A stretch of DNA of 64,000 nucleotides from Microbacterium sp. LWH11-1.2 (GCF_038397745.1 NZ_CP151636.1:1860001-1924000), one strand, 5' to 3'. Positions 1-8,229 are shown, counted from the first letter of the stretch. The notes: a model not told the origin generated them from the letters alone. Program-made: numbers and translations.

Positions 1-622
1 CGTACTCGACGGCGATGCGCAGCTCGGGCAACAGGATGTCGGGCCACACCTCGGTGTGACGGAAGAACGGGCGCGTCACCTTGATCGCGTTGACCTCGCC
101 GGTGAACACCAGGCGCGCGGTGAGCGCCGCGCGCAGCTTCTCCTCGGCAGCCGACGCCGGCTTCGGTGCGCACGCGCTGAGGAAGGCCGTCCCCTTCGGC
201 AGATCCGGGGTCTTCGTGCACACGGCCGGAGCCGGTTTCCGCGGTCGTGCGGGGATCGCGCGGGCCTCGCCCAGCACGACGGGCTGCGGCCGGGCGAGGG
301 CCGAGCACTCCGGGCACCACGCCGAGCGTCGGCGGACCCGCCCCGGCCGCTCGCGCTGCTCGGTCGGGGTCGCGGCGAAGCGATGGCCGACCGCGCACTC
401 CCAGCAGAGCAGCACGTCGGCCGCCAGCGGCACCTGCGAGAGGGCGACGCCGTGGTTGAGCTCCGGGTGGTACTGCCGGATCAGCTCCGGGTACGCCGCC
501 CACCCGCTGCGGAACGCGCCCACCTCATAGGGCACGGCGGCGCCGCGCGAGAACTGCCTCCTCGCCCACCACTGCTGCACTGGCTCCGGCACGAGGGCGA
601 CGATAGCCGTGCCGACCGACAT
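1..622 (-). CDS. Zinc-ribbon plus restriction-endonuclease-like protein, C-terminus cut by window edge
   Basis: The minus-strand frame stays open from an ATG at 622 to the window edge, giving 207 codons with no stop. Residues 44-106 resemble the actinobacterial probable zinc-ribbon (treble-clef) domain: CWEC at 73-76, a Gly-His at 79-80 and CPEC at 103-106. The last 50 visible residues, with a Glu-rich helix and then PDILLPELRIAVEYD, resemble the core of DUF559/Vsr-type PD-(D/E)XK nucleases. A role in nucleic-acid binding or cleavage is inferred. The long plus-strand frames over the same bases are Arg/Pro-rich shadows. It diverges from the MerR gene. No strong Shine-Dalgarno precedes the chosen start. 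Confidence 0.7.
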   Translation of the reverse strand, partial: MSVGTAIVALVPEPVQQWWARRQFSRGAAVPYEVGAFRSGWAAYPELIRQYHPELNHGVALSQVPLAADVLLCWECAVGHRFAATPTEQRERPGRVRRRSAWCPECSALARPQPVVLGEARAIPARPRKPAPAVCTKTPDLPKGTAFLSACAPKPASAAEEKLRAALTARLVFTGEVNAIKVTRPFFRHTEVWPDILLPELRIAVEY

Positions 623-645
623 CGAGATCCGCTTCGCGGGGATAC

Positions 646-666
646 TTGACCCTGACACTGTGGCAG
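646..666 (+). promoter_or_regulatory. Probable MerR-type operator with -35 hexamer
   Basis: TTGACC at 646-651 is followed directly by CTGACACTGTGGCAG at 652-666, a 7+1+7 inverted repeat with one mismatch per arm. MerR-family regulators bind such dyads inside long-spacer promoters. It sits 16 bases before the MerR start, so autoregulation is likely. No convincing -10 box was seen. Confidence 0.5.
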
Positions 667-682
667 ACGGGAGAACAGAGAC

Positions 683-1486
683 ATGTTGTCCATCGGAGCC
701 TTCGCGCAGATCGGCCAGGTGACCCATCGGATGCTGCGGCATTGGGACACCTCCGGCCTGCTCGAGCCCGCCCACGTGGACGAGTTCAGCGGCTACCGCT
801 CGTACGATCCCTCGCAACTGGAGCGCCTGCACCGGATCGTCGCCCTGCGTCAGCTCGGCTTCGGGCTCGATGACATCGCGTCGATCCTCGATCAGGGGGT
901 CGATGCGGATCGCATCGCGGCGCTGCTGCGGATCCGCCGCGCGGAGGTCGAGGAAGAGCATCGGGTGGCCGCGGGAAGACTCGTCGACGTGGAGCGGCGG
1001 CTCCACCTCATCGAAAGAGAGAACCACATGTCCCAGATCGAGATCATCGAGAAGCCCCTCCCGGCCCTCCGCCTCGCGGCGAGCCGCACGGTCGTCGCGG
1101 ATCAGCCCGAAGTCGCAGGCGTCGTGGGACCGGCCTTCGACGCCATCGCCGAGATCATCGGGGACGAGAGCGGCGCACTCACGACGCCGATCGCGCAGTA
1201 CGAGACGATCGACGACGGACTGGAGATCATCGTCGGCTACGCGTACAGCGGACCCGCTCGCGACGGCTTCGACATCATCGAGCTCCCCGCGGCGGAGACC
1301 GCCGTGTGCGGCATCCACCTCGGTGCGATGGAGCGCATCGCCGAGAGCTGGCAGGCGATCCACGCCGAGGTCTTCGCGCGCGGCCTGGTGCACGACGGCC
1401 CGTGCCGCGAGCTGTACGTGCGCGCGGTCTCGGACGACCAGTCCGACTGGGTGACCGAGCTGCAGCAGCCCGTCCGCCGCGGGTAG
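683..1486 (+). CDS. MerR family transcriptional regulator with GyrI-like effector domain
   Basis: 267 aa. Residues 1-70 form a MerR winged helix-turn-helix: an IGAFAQIGQVTHRMLRHWD start, a GYRSYDPSQL wing and an LRQLGFGLDDI helix. A coiled-coil dimerisation helix follows to about 112. Residues 113-267 resemble the GyrI/AraC effector-binding fold, as in BmrR and TipA-like multidrug sensors. It probably binds a hydrophobic or cationic ligand and activates a nearby promoter. A GGGAG Shine-Dalgarno lies just before the start, and the dyad at 652-666 is the likely operator. No efflux pump is adjacent, so the target is unknown. Confidence 0.88.
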   Translation: MLSIGAFAQIGQVTHRMLRHWDTSGLLEPAHVDEFSGYRSYDPSQLERLHRIVALRQLGFGLDDIASILDQGVDADRIAALLRIRRAEVEEEHRVAAGRLVDVERRLHLIERENHMSQIEIIEKPLPALRLAASRTVVADQPEVAGVVGPAFDAIAEIIGDESGALTTPIAQYETIDDGLEIIVGYAYSGPARDGFDIIELPAAETAVCGIHLGAMERIAESWQAIHAEVFARGLVHDGPCRELYVRAVSDDQSDWVTELQQPVRRG

Positions 1487-1628
1487 GCGCCGGCCGGCCC
1501 GGCGCAATGGCCGCGCGCGATCGTCGAATCGGACGATCATGCGCGGTCGTTCCTGTCCGAAGCGCCGATGCGGCGCCGATCGCAGACGATCAGAGTGATC
1601 CCATGCGGGCTGCGCGAGAGGATGTGGA

Positions 1629-2438
1629 ATGAGAGTCTTCGTCTCTGTCGACATGGAGGGCGTCGCCGGGGTCTCCACCCCGGATCAGGCTTACCGCGGC
1701 GGTCACAATTACGCCGCGTCGCAGCGCCTCATGACCGAGGAGGCCAATGCGGCCATCGCGGGCGCGTTCGACGCCGGCGCGACGTCGGTCGTGGTGAACG
1801 ACGCCCACGGGACGATGGACAATCTGCTCCCGGAGCAGCTGGACGAACGTGCCGAGCTCGTCAACGGACGACCCAAGGCGCAGTGCATGATCCAGGGGCT
1901 GACCCGCGAGCACGATGTCGCGCTCTTCGTCGGATTCCATGCCCCGGCCGGTTCCCCCGGGGTGTTCTCGCACACGCTGTCGTCTCTCGCGTTCACCCGA
2001 TTCCGCGTGAACGGGGAGACGGCGTCGGAGACCGATCTCGGCGTTCTCCAGGCGGCGGCTCTCGGGGTGCCGGTGGGGCTGGTCACCGGCGACGACCAGA
2101 TCTGCGGGCTCACGCGCACCGCGTACCCGTGGATCCGCACGGCCCAGGTGAAGCAGGCGGTCGGGCAGTTCTCCGCGCACTCGGTGCATCCGCTCCGCGC
2201 ACGGGAGGCGATCCGCGCCGAGGCCCGCGCCGCGGTCGAGAACGCCGGGCGGATGCCGGTGCCCGCGGTGCCCGACCGGCTCGTGCTCACCGTCGACCTG
2301 AAGACCCCGTTGCACGCCGAGATCGGGGCGCTGATCCCGGGGATGCGGCAGATCGATCGTCTGCAGCTCTCGTTCGACGCGGAGTCCCCGCAGCAGCTGC
2401 TCGACGTCTGCGCGCTGCTCTGGGAGACCGCGGGCTGA
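1629..2438 (+). CDS. dppA: M55 family zinc D-aminopeptidase (DppA-like)
   Basis: 269 aa, normal for the family. These self-compartmentalising zinc enzymes release N-terminal D-amino acids from peptides such as D-Ala-D-Ala. The metal and catalytic residues fall at the Bacillus subtilis DppA positions: Asp8 and Glu10 in SVDMEG, His60 in NDAHG, His104 in GFHAPAG and His115 in FSHT, with Glu134 as the likely fifth ligand. AGAGG lies seven bases upstream of the ATG. No peptide transporter adjoins it, so a free-standing role in cell-wall peptide recycling is inferred. An imperfect hairpin at 1513-1545 lies in the upstream gap. Confidence 0.9.
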   Translation: MRVFVSVDMEGVAGVSTPDQAYRGGHNYAASQRLMTEEANAAIAGAFDAGATSVVVNDAHGTMDNLLPEQLDERAELVNGRPKAQCMIQGLTREHDVALFVGFHAPAGSPGVFSHTLSSLAFTRFRVNGETASETDLGVLQAAALGVPVGLVTGDDQICGLTRTAYPWIRTAQVKQAVGQFSAHSVHPLRAREAIRAEARAAVENAGRMPVPAVPDRLVLTVDLKTPLHAEIGALIPGMRQIDRLQLSFDAESPQQLLDVCALLWETAG

Positions 2439-2467
2439 CGATCCGCGGTGCGGGCCGCGCCCGGCCG

Positions 2468-3130
2468 TCAGGCGGGGGCGAGGCGGGCGACGAACCCGCG
2501 GATGCGTCGGTGCAGGGTCTCGAGCGCGGCGTCGAACGCGGCGGCCGTCCCGATCCGAGCAGGGTCGCGGATCGACCAGTGCAGGTCGTCGCGGGTCAGG
2601 AGCCGCTCGTGCGCGTCGTCGCAGACAGTGATGACCAGGTCGCCCGGGGTGCGGACATCGTCGATGTGGCGGGGAGGGCGTCGCTCGTCGATCGCCAGGC
2701 CATGCCTCTCGGCCGAGGCGACGGCGCCGGGGTTCACCGCATCCGCCGGCCGGGTGCCCGCGGAAGCGACCGGGATGGCGCTCATGTCCTGCCAGACGAC
2801 TTCCGCGAGCTGCGATCGCGCGGAGTTGGCCGTGCAGACGAACACGACGCGGTCCGGGGGCGGCACGCTGGGCGGAGCGAGCGTGTCGAAGACCTCGGGC
2901 CGCAGGCCGATGTAGCTGCGCCGCTGATCGAACTCCGAGCGCGCCCGCGCGATGATCTGGGCCGATTCGAGAACGCCGAGGTGGTGGGCGACGAGATTGG
3001 ATCGGAGCCCGAGCTGCGCGCCGATCTCCGACGATGACAGGTCGCCGAGAGTGAGGAGATCGACCATGCGCAGGCGCGTCTGATCCGCGAGTGCGGCGAA
3101 GATGCCGGCGCGGCGTTCGAGATCGGTCAT
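2468..3130 (-). CDS. ArsR-type HTH fused to low-molecular-weight protein tyrosine phosphatase/arsenate reductase domain
   Basis: 220 aa from the ATG at 3130; in-frame starts at 3139 and 3148 would add three or six residues. Residues 1-80 are an ArsR winged helix (LADQTRLRMVDLL, then SSSEIGAQLGLRSNLVAHHL). Residues 95-215 are an LMW-PTPase/ArsC-like fold with P-loop CTANSARS (Cys99) and a late WSIRDP whose Asp189 fits the general acid. Such fusions occur in actinobacterial arsenic or phosphate stress loci, but no arsenite pump is beside it here. Whether the HTH lacks the usual metal-binding cysteines deserves checking. Divergent from the DUF6458 gene. Confidence 0.85.
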   Translation of the reverse strand: MTDLERRAGIFAALADQTRLRMVDLLTLGDLSSSEIGAQLGLRSNLVAHHLGVLESAQIIARARSEFDQRRSYIGLRPEVFDTLAPPSVPPPDRVVFVCTANSARSQLAEVVWQDMSAIPVASAGTRPADAVNPGAVASAERHGLAIDERRPPRHIDDVRTPGDLVITVCDDAHERLLTRDDLHWSIRDPARIGTAAAFDAALETLHRRIRGFVARLAPA

Positions 3131-3173
3131 CGCCTTCATCCATACCACGGTCGCGAGGCTGTGTCCATGAGGG

Positions 3174-3201
3174 TTGACTCAACGGTCATTGACCCTATTC
3201 T
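3174..3201 (+). promoter_or_regulatory. Putative promoter and operator in the arsR/DUF6458 divergent gap
   Basis: TTGACT at 3174-3179 and TATTCT at 3196-3201 are spaced 16 bases apart, a good sigma-70-type promoter reading toward the kinase operon. TTGACTCAA at 3174-3182 is a small perfect dyad over the -35 box that could bind the divergent ArsR protein. Confidence 0.5.
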
Positions 3202-3245
3202 CGTACTGCGCATCGCACGTGCGGTCGCAGAGAGGCATGGCAATC

Positions 3246-3506
3246 ATGGGAATCGGAAGCGGTATCGCGCTCTTCGTCATCGGCATCATCCTCGCGTTCG
3301 CGGTCAACATCGACACCGGCGGATTCGTCGACCTCGACCTGATCGGCTACATCCTCATGGGTGCAGGCGTCGTGGTGTTCCTCATCAGCCTCGTCCTGAC
3401 CATGCGGAGCCGTCGCACCGAGACCGTCGCACGCACCTCGGTCGACCCCGTCAGCGGCGAGCAGGTGACCCGGCGGAGCCGCCGCGACACCGACCCCGTC
3501 GTCTGA
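3246..3506 (+). CDS. DUF6458 small membrane protein
   Basis: 86 aa starting MGIGSGIALFVIG, the usual start of this actinobacterial family. Two hydrophobic helices (about 5-24 and 36-56) are separated by a short acidic loop. A basic cytoplasmic tail follows with a T-R-R repeat. AGAGAGG at 3229-3235 is ten bases from this ATG; the ATG at 3237 is only one base away, so 3246 is preferred. Function unknown. First gene of a run reaching the DUF1206 gene, ending four bases before the kinase. Confidence 0.75.
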   Translation: MGIGSGIALFVIGIILAFAVNIDTGGFVDLDLIGYILMGAGVVVFLISLVLTMRSRRTETVARTSVDPVSGEQVTRRSRRDTDPVV

Positions 3507-3509
3507 GTC

Positions 3510-4643
3510 GTGGCGTCGCCTCGCTCCGGTGACCTGACCGGCCGTCTCCTCGGTGATCGGTACGAGCTCGCAACCCGACTGGGTGAGGGCGGGATGGGGG
3601 TGGTCTATCGCGGTCACGACACCATGCTGCGCCGTGACGTCGCCGTGAAGGTGTTCCGTGAGGGAACCACGGAGATCGCGAGGACAGCCTCCGAGTCGCA
3701 GCTGCTGGCCGCACTCAACCACCCGTCCCTCGTGACCCTCTACGACGCCCATCTGGGCACGGAGGACCCGCGATATCTGGTGATGGAGTACGTCGAGGGC
3801 CCCACGCTCGACGAGCGGCTCCGCCGGGGACCTCTGCCGGAGGCCGCGGTGTCGCGGCTCGCCGAGGATCTCGCCGACGCGCTCGACGCCGTGCACCGGG
3901 CGGGCATCGTGCATCGAGACGTCAAGCCCGCGAACGTGCTGCTGCGTTCGCCCGGGGTCTCGGGGGAGGAGTTCTCCGCCAAGCTCGCCGATTTCGGGAT
4001 CGCCTATCTAGTCGATGCCACGCGGCTGACGACGCCCGGAACGGTCATCGGGTCGGCCGCGTACCTGAGCCCGGAGCAGATCACCGGGGCGGATCCGCGG
4101 GCCTCGACGGATGTCTACTCCCTCGGCCTCGTGCTGCTCGAAGCGCTCACGGGACGACGGGCGTTCGCCCAGAACGACCTGCGAGAGGCCGTGCTCGCAC
4201 GCCTCTCGCAGGACCCGGTCATCCCGTCCGAGGTCGGCCACGAGTGGGGTGCCCTGCTCACGGCCATGACCGCACGGGATCCTGCCGATCGACCCACCGC
4301 TCGGGAGGTCGTCGCCGCGGCGCGGAACCTGCGTGCGGGCGGCGGAGCCGCCGTCGCCTCGTCGGCCACCGTGGCTATCCCGCCCGATTCCGGGATGACC
4401 CGCACGGCTGTGCTGACGACGGAGACAGCGGCGCTTCCGCCGGACACCGCCGACGGGGCGCCGCGACGACGACGCCGATGGCTGGCCGGCGCGGCACTGG
4501 CCGCGGTCGTCGTCGCCGGGGTGATCACGGGGATCTCGCTCGGGGGTGCAGGCGATCAGCCCGGCCCTCCGCCCGAGCTTCCCGCGCTCGAGGAGCCGCT
4601 CGCTGCACACCTGCAGCAGCTGATGGACGCGGTGTCGCCGTGA
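3510..4643 (+). CDS. Membrane-anchored serine/threonine protein kinase (PknB-like)
   Basis: 377 aa from a GTG start. Kinase domain at residues 18-280: P-loop GEGGMGVVYRG (25-35), catalytic Lys47 in VAVKVF, HRDVKPAN with Asp137, DFG at 161-163, and SPE in place of APE near 187. A Ser/Thr/Pro-containing linker leads to one transmembrane helix at about 322-345. The extracellular tail is only about 30 residues and has no PASTA repeats, so it is probably not the main cell-wall kinase. It overlaps the next gene by GTGA, implying coupled translation with the lipoprotein. Confidence 0.93.
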   Translation: MASPRSGDLTGRLLGDRYELATRLGEGGMGVVYRGHDTMLRRDVAVKVFREGTTEIARTASESQLLAALNHPSLVTLYDAHLGTEDPRYLVMEYVEGPTLDERLRRGPLPEAAVSRLAEDLADALDAVHRAGIVHRDVKPANVLLRSPGVSGEEFSAKLADFGIAYLVDATRLTTPGTVIGSAAYLSPEQITGADPRASTDVYSLGLVLLEALTGRRAFAQNDLREAVLARLSQDPVIPSEVGHEWGALLTAMTARDPADRPTAREVVAAARNLRAGGGAAVASSATVAIPPDSGMTRTAVLTTETAALPPDTADGAPRRRRRWLAGAALAAVVVAGVITGISLGGAGDQPGPPPELPALEEPLAAHLQQLMDAVSP

Positions 4644-5089
4644 ACCGCCGTCTTCGCCTCGGCTGCGCGGCCGCCGTCATCGCCGCGGCCCTCGCGGTCG
4701 CCGGCTGCTCGGCCACGGCGTCGGGGCTCGACACGCAGACGAGTGCGGAGTGGCAGTCGCGCGTGCTGGCGATCGCCGAGAGCGCCGAGGCCGGCGACAT
4801 CCCGACGGCTCTGCTCGACCTCGATGCCCTCGAGACGGAGACGACGCAGGCCCGCGCGGACGGGGAGATCAGCGCCGAGCGGGCGGCGATCATCCAGCAG
4901 TCCATCGCCGTGGTGCGCTCGGACCTCGAAGCGGATGTCGCCGTCACGCCCTCACCCGAGGAGACCACCACCGACGACACCACGGACACCGACAAGGGCG
5001 ACAAGGGCAACAGCGAGAACAAGAGCGACAACGGCAAGAAGAACGACGACAACGGCAACGGGAACAACGGCAAGGACGACGATGACTGA
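4640..5089 (+). CDS. Lipoprotein with Asp/Asn/Lys-rich C-terminal tail
   Basis: 149 aa, GTG start overlapping the kinase stop. The signal peptide ends in a lipobox AVAGC with Cys23, so it should be anchored outside the membrane. Residues 30-100 are a helical domain, and from about 105 onward the chain is acidic, low-complexity and probably disordered, made of Thr, Asp, Lys, Gly and Asn. The tight coupling suggests it serves the extracellular side of the kinase, as sensor or partner. No family recognised. Confidence 0.75.
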   Translation: MNRRLRLGCAAAVIAAALAVAGCSATASGLDTQTSAEWQSRVLAIAESAEAGDIPTALLDLDALETETTQARADGEISAERAAIIQQSIAVVRSDLEADVAVTPSPEETTTDDTTDTDKGDKGNSENKSDNGKKNDDNGNGNNGKDDDD

Positions 5090-5098
5090 GGATGCCGC

Positions 5099-5791
5099 GT
5101 GAACCCTGACCGCGTCTCCCGGCCGAGAGATCGCGCCGTCGCGCTCATCGTGGGCGTCTCGGCCACCGTCGCCTTCGTCGTGCTCCGCGTCTTCGTTGCG
5201 GCGGGCGGCCACGAACCCCTGGATGTCGACATCCGCTGGCACGATCTGATGACCGCGTCGCGGAGCGACGTGGGCGTGATCATCGCGTGGGTGCCGGCCA
5301 TCGTCGGCGGCACGGTCGGCATGATCGTCGTCGGAGCCCTCCTGGTCGCGCTGTTCGTGTGGCGTCGGAGAAGGGCGGATGCCGCGACCCTGGCGACCGC
5401 GATGATCGTGGTCGTCGCCGTGGGCGCGACGATGGCCGCCGTCATCGGACGCACTCGGCCCGCCGACTCTCTCGCGGAGCGCATGGCCACGTCGTTCCCG
5501 TCCGGCCACACGGCGGTCGCGACGACCGTGGTGGTGATCCTCGCCCTCGCGCTCCGACGCTGGTACGTCTGGCTGCTCGGCGCCGGGTGGGTGTTCACGA
5601 TGATGTGGAGTCGCACCTACCTCAACGCCCATTGGCTCAGCGACGTCGTCGCGGGCATGCTCGAGGGCGTCGCCGTGGCCTCGCTCGTCTGGATCGCCGC
5701 CGAAGCGGTACGGGACCGCCGTGCCCTGCGTCGAACCGAGAGCTCCATCGCACCACCGATCGAAGGACCTCGACCCCATGAACTCCACTGA
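5099..5791 (+). CDS. PAP2-family membrane phosphatase
   Basis: 230 aa from GTG, with five or six hydrophobic helices. The PAP2 motifs are GRTRP (118-121), FPSGHTA with His137, and SRTYLNAHWLSD with Arg172, His178 and Asp182. These residues form the phosphohistidine active site that removes phosphate from lipid phosphates such as phosphatidate or undecaprenyl diphosphate. The lysine normally found seven residues before the first Arg-Pro is not at its usual position. Its C-terminus overlaps the DUF1206 start by 14 bases. Confidence 0.88.
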   Translation: MNPDRVSRPRDRAVALIVGVSATVAFVVLRVFVAAGGHEPLDVDIRWHDLMTASRSDVGVIIAWVPAIVGGTVGMIVVGALLVALFVWRRRRADAATLATAMIVVVAVGATMAAVIGRTRPADSLAERMATSFPSGHTAVATTVVVILALALRRWYVWLLGAGWVFTMMWSRTYLNAHWLSDVVAGMLEGVAVASLVWIAAEAVRDRRALRRTESSIAPPIEGPRPHELH

Positions 5792-6587
5792 TTCCGCCGC
5801 CTCAGCGGCTCGGGCCGCACAGGACTCCACCGTCTTCCGCACCCTCGCCCGCGTCGGCTACGTGGTCCTCGGCATCCTCCATCTCCTGATCGGCGGCATC
5901 GCGATCTCGATCGCGACCGGCGGCGGCGGCGAAGCGGACCAGGGCGGGGCGATGCAGCAGATCCAGCAGGCCCCGGCGGGCATGGTCCTGCTGTGGGTCA
6001 TCGCGCTGGGACTCGTGGCGCTGGCGATCTGGCAGATCGCCGAGGCCGTCCTCGAACGCGATCCCGACGCCAAGAAGAAGTGGGGCCATCGGGTCAAGTT
6101 CCTCGGCACCGCCGCCGCGTACGTCGCGATCGCCGGGACGGCGCTCGTGTACGCGTTGGGCGGCCGGTCGCAGTCGTCCGACTCCTCGCAGTCGCTCAGC
6201 GCCCGTCTGCTGGCGGCACCGGCGGGCGTCGTGCTGCTCGTGCTGGTCGGGCTGATCGTCGTCGCCGTCGGTGCGGCGTTCGTCGTGCGCGGCATCACCC
6301 GCGCCTTCACGAAGCGCCTCGATCTGCCTGCGGGACCGGCACGAAAGGGAATCACCGCCTTCGGCATCGTCGGCTACATCGCGAAGGGCATCGCCGTCGG
6401 AGTGGCCGGCGTCCTGTTCGTGGTCGCCGCGCTCACCCACGATCCGGAGACAGCCGGGGGACTGGATGCCGCGCTCCACGCGCTGGCAGGGCTTCCCTTC
6501 GGCGTCGTCATCCTCTGGACCGTCGGCGCCGGACTCATCCTCTACGGCCTGTTCTGCTTCGCCCGGGCGCGGTACGCGAGGATGTGA
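5778..6587 (+). CDS. DUF1206 membrane protein
   Basis: 269 aa with six predicted helices arranged as three similar two-helix units, each with a GYxxxG-like start and a basic linker (about 20-75, 105-160, 190-265). This is the DUF1206 pattern, a common actinobacterial membrane family of unknown function. Last gene of the kinase/PAP2 run; its start overlaps the PAP2 gene, so co-translation is likely. Confidence 0.82.
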   Translation: MNSTDSAASAARAAQDSTVFRTLARVGYVVLGILHLLIGGIAISIATGGGGEADQGGAMQQIQQAPAGMVLLWVIALGLVALAIWQIAEAVLERDPDAKKKWGHRVKFLGTAAAYVAIAGTALVYALGGRSQSSDSSQSLSARLLAAPAGVVLLVLVGLIVVAVGAAFVVRGITRAFTKRLDLPAGPARKGITAFGIVGYIAKGIAVGVAGVLFVVAALTHDPETAGGLDAALHALAGLPFGVVILWTVGAGLILYGLFCFARARYARM

Positions 6588-6625
6588 CGCAGGGCGCCAC
6601 TCAGTGCGTCCGCAGGTGCCCCGGC

Positions 6626-6631
6626 TACCCT
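6626..6631 (+). promoter_or_regulatory. -10 box of a leaderless promoter
   Basis: TACCCT matches TANNNT and ends six bases before the ATG at 6638, so transcription should begin at the start codon. No Shine-Dalgarno is present. Same geometry as seven other genes in the window. Confidence 0.55.
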
Positions 6632-6637
6632 CGGGGC

Positions 6638-7006
6638 ATGCGCCGTCTCGTCGTCCTCCCCCTTCTGCTCGTCGCCGGTCTTCTCGCGGGATGCTCGCAG
6701 GTGACCCAGTTCGCCGGAGACGTCGTCGGCGTCCCTGTCGAGGAGACCTGCGCGACCATCGACGACGCCTACGGCCAGTACCAGTCGGTCATCGACCAGG
6801 GCGGTGCCACGGAGGAGCAGCTCGATGCGGCGCGCGACGAACTCGTCGCGACGCTCGACGGACTCGCCGACGACGTCGACGGACAGCTGGGCGATCTCAT
6901 CCGCTCCGGTGCCCAGCAGCTCGGCGAGGTCACCGACCTGCAGGCGCCCGAGACCATCGAGGCGATCGAGCAGCTCAAGGAATCGGCCTCGGCCTTCTGC
7001 GGCTGA
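6638..7006 (+). CDS. Small lipoprotein, function unknown
   Basis: 122 aa. The signal peptide is MRRLVVLPLLLVAGLLAGC with lipobox LAGC and lipidated Cys19. The mature part is predicted all-helical and acidic with one pair of cysteines (in EETCATI and at the extreme C-terminus, AFCG) that could form a disulfide. No family recognised. It is a single gene with its own leaderless promoter, downstream of DUF1206. Confidence 0.75.
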   Translation: MRRLVVLPLLLVAGLLAGCSQVTQFAGDVVGVPVEETCATIDDAYGQYQSVIDQGGATEEQLDAARDELVATLDGLADDVDGQLGDLIRSGAQQLGEVTDLQAPETIEAIEQLKESASAFCG

Positions 7007-7047
7007 GGCCGGGTCCTGCTCACCGCCCCGGTGCTCGGGGCCCGTCA

Positions 7048-7053
7048 TAGGCT
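7048..7053 (+). promoter_or_regulatory. -10 box of a leaderless promoter
   Basis: TAGGCT ends six bases before the ATG at 7060. It supports the small zinc-ribbon gene as a real, separately expressed gene. Confidence 0.5.
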
Positions 7054-7059
7054 GGATGC

Positions 7060-7200
7060 ATGAGCGCGCGTGCCGTGGATCCTCGGGTCTGTCCTACCTG
7101 CGGCGACGCCCTGACGTTCGAGATCCTCGACGACGAGCGGTTCCTCGTCGTGTGGTCGTGCGTCGAATGCGGTCTGGTCCGCGCCACCGAACCGGTGTGA
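7060..7200 (+). CDS. 46-residue zinc-ribbon protein
   Basis: The protein runs MSARAVDPRVCPTCGDAL, then an acidic strand, then WSCVECGL. Two CxxC knuckles (Cys11/Cys14 and Cys34/Cys37) are spaced 19 residues apart, enough to bind one zinc. The start has a TAGGCT box at the leaderless distance. It is too short for most gene finders and could be missed. It ends ten bases before the convergent LacI gene. Role unknown; a protein- or nucleic-acid-binding adaptor is plausible. Confidence 0.65.
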   Translation: MSARAVDPRVCPTCGDALTFEILDDERFLVVWSCVECGLVRATEPV

Positions 7201-7210
7201 CCGCGGGCTC

Positions 7211-8200
7211 TCACGTGCTCGCCCGCACGACCAGCGAGGGCGTGAGGTCGACCCGGCGCACGGGGCCGGCGTTGCCCGCCGCGATGCCGAGCAGCAGGTC
7301 GAGCGCGACGCGGCCCGACTCCTCGAACGGCTGACGCACCGTCGTGAGGCCGAGTCCGTCGGCGAGCGGACCGTCGTCGAAGCCGACGATCGCGACGTCG
7401 TCCGGCACCGACAGGCCGCTCTGCCTCAACCCGCGCCATGCCCGCGAAGCCAGCTCGTCGTGGTTCGCCATGACCGCCGTCGGCGCATCCGGTCCCGAGA
7501 GGGCGCGCAGCAGGGCGGGCGTCGGGTCGGTGTCGAGGGGGGAGCGGACCTGCTCGATCGTCACGTACTCCGCGAGTCCCTGCATGCGCAGCATCCCGGC
7601 GGAGATGTAGTCCTGTGAGAGCTGAGGCTCCCCGAGGTAGATCACGCGACGGTGTCCGCGCTCGCGCAGGTGCTCGCCCACCATGCGTCCGCCGGCCTCG
7701 TCGTCGAGCAGCACGACCGGCGCATCGTCGCCGACGGGACGGGCGCGGCGCACGTCGATGAGCACCAGGGGGAGCGCGGCTTCGCGGCTCGCGCGCATCG
7801 CCGCGCTGCCGAGCGGCACGCCCATCACGATGAGCCCCTCGATCCCGCGGCGCACGGGCAGCGCATCCAGCAGCGGGGCGTCGACGCTGGCTGCGGACTC
7901 GAGGTCGTGGGCGGTCAGCTCGATCGCGGTCTCGCGCGCCCGCACGAGCATCCCGGAGAAGCGACGGAAGTACGTGGAGTAGGTGCTGAACGGCGCGGCG
8001 ACGGCGATCCGCGTGCCGCCTGCCGAGCGTCCGCCCGCCGGGCCCGCGCGGTAGCCGAGGGCGCCGGCGGCGGCGATGACCCTGGCGCGGGTCTGCTCGC
8101 TGACCCGATGGGGTGCGTTGATAACGAGGGAGACCGTGGAGATGCTCACCCCCGCCCGCTCGGCGACCGTGTAGATCGTGACCTTGCTCGCGTCCGGCAT
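7211..8200 (-). CDS. LacI family transcriptional regulator
   Basis: 329 aa from the ATG at 8200, preceded by AGGAGG; an upstream in-frame start at 8254 lies beyond the operator and is less likely. Residues 8-55 are the LacI HTH (IYTVAERAGVSISTVSLVIN, then VSEQTRARVIAAAGALGY with the hinge helix). Residues 65-325 are a periplasmic-binding-protein-like sensor domain. It faces two alpha/beta-hydrolases and an MFS permease across an 83-bp gap holding a perfect operator, so it probably represses them until a substrate-derived inducer binds. Confidence 0.93.
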   Translation of the reverse strand: MPDASKVTIYTVAERAGVSISTVSLVINAPHRVSEQTRARVIAAAGALGYRAGPAGGRSAGGTRIAVAAPFSTYSTYFRRFSGMLVRARETAIELTAHDLESAASVDAPLLDALPVRRGIEGLIVMGVPLGSAAMRASREAALPLVLIDVRRARPVGDDAPVVLLDDEAGGRMVGEHLRERGHRRVIYLGEPQLSQDYISAGMLRMQGLAEYVTIEQVRSPLDTDPTPALLRALSGPDAPTAVMANHDELASRAWRGLRQSGLSVPDDVAIVGFDDGPLADGLGLTTVRQPFEESGRVALDLLLGIAAGNAGPVRRVDLTPSLVVRAST

Positions 8201-8229
8201 CCGATTCGCCTCCTCGTCAAAAAGTACTT

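Noticed and set aside
56..649. Plus-strand open frame of nearly 200 codons at the left edge
   Set aside because: Arg/Pro/Ala-rich composition without any motif. The minus-strand frame over the same bases has ordered CxxC pairs and a nuclease-like core.
1513..1545. Hairpin between merR and the M55 gene as a terminator
   Set aside because: GATCGTC/GACGATC stem is real but has no T-run and a mismatched base; left as unexplained structure only.
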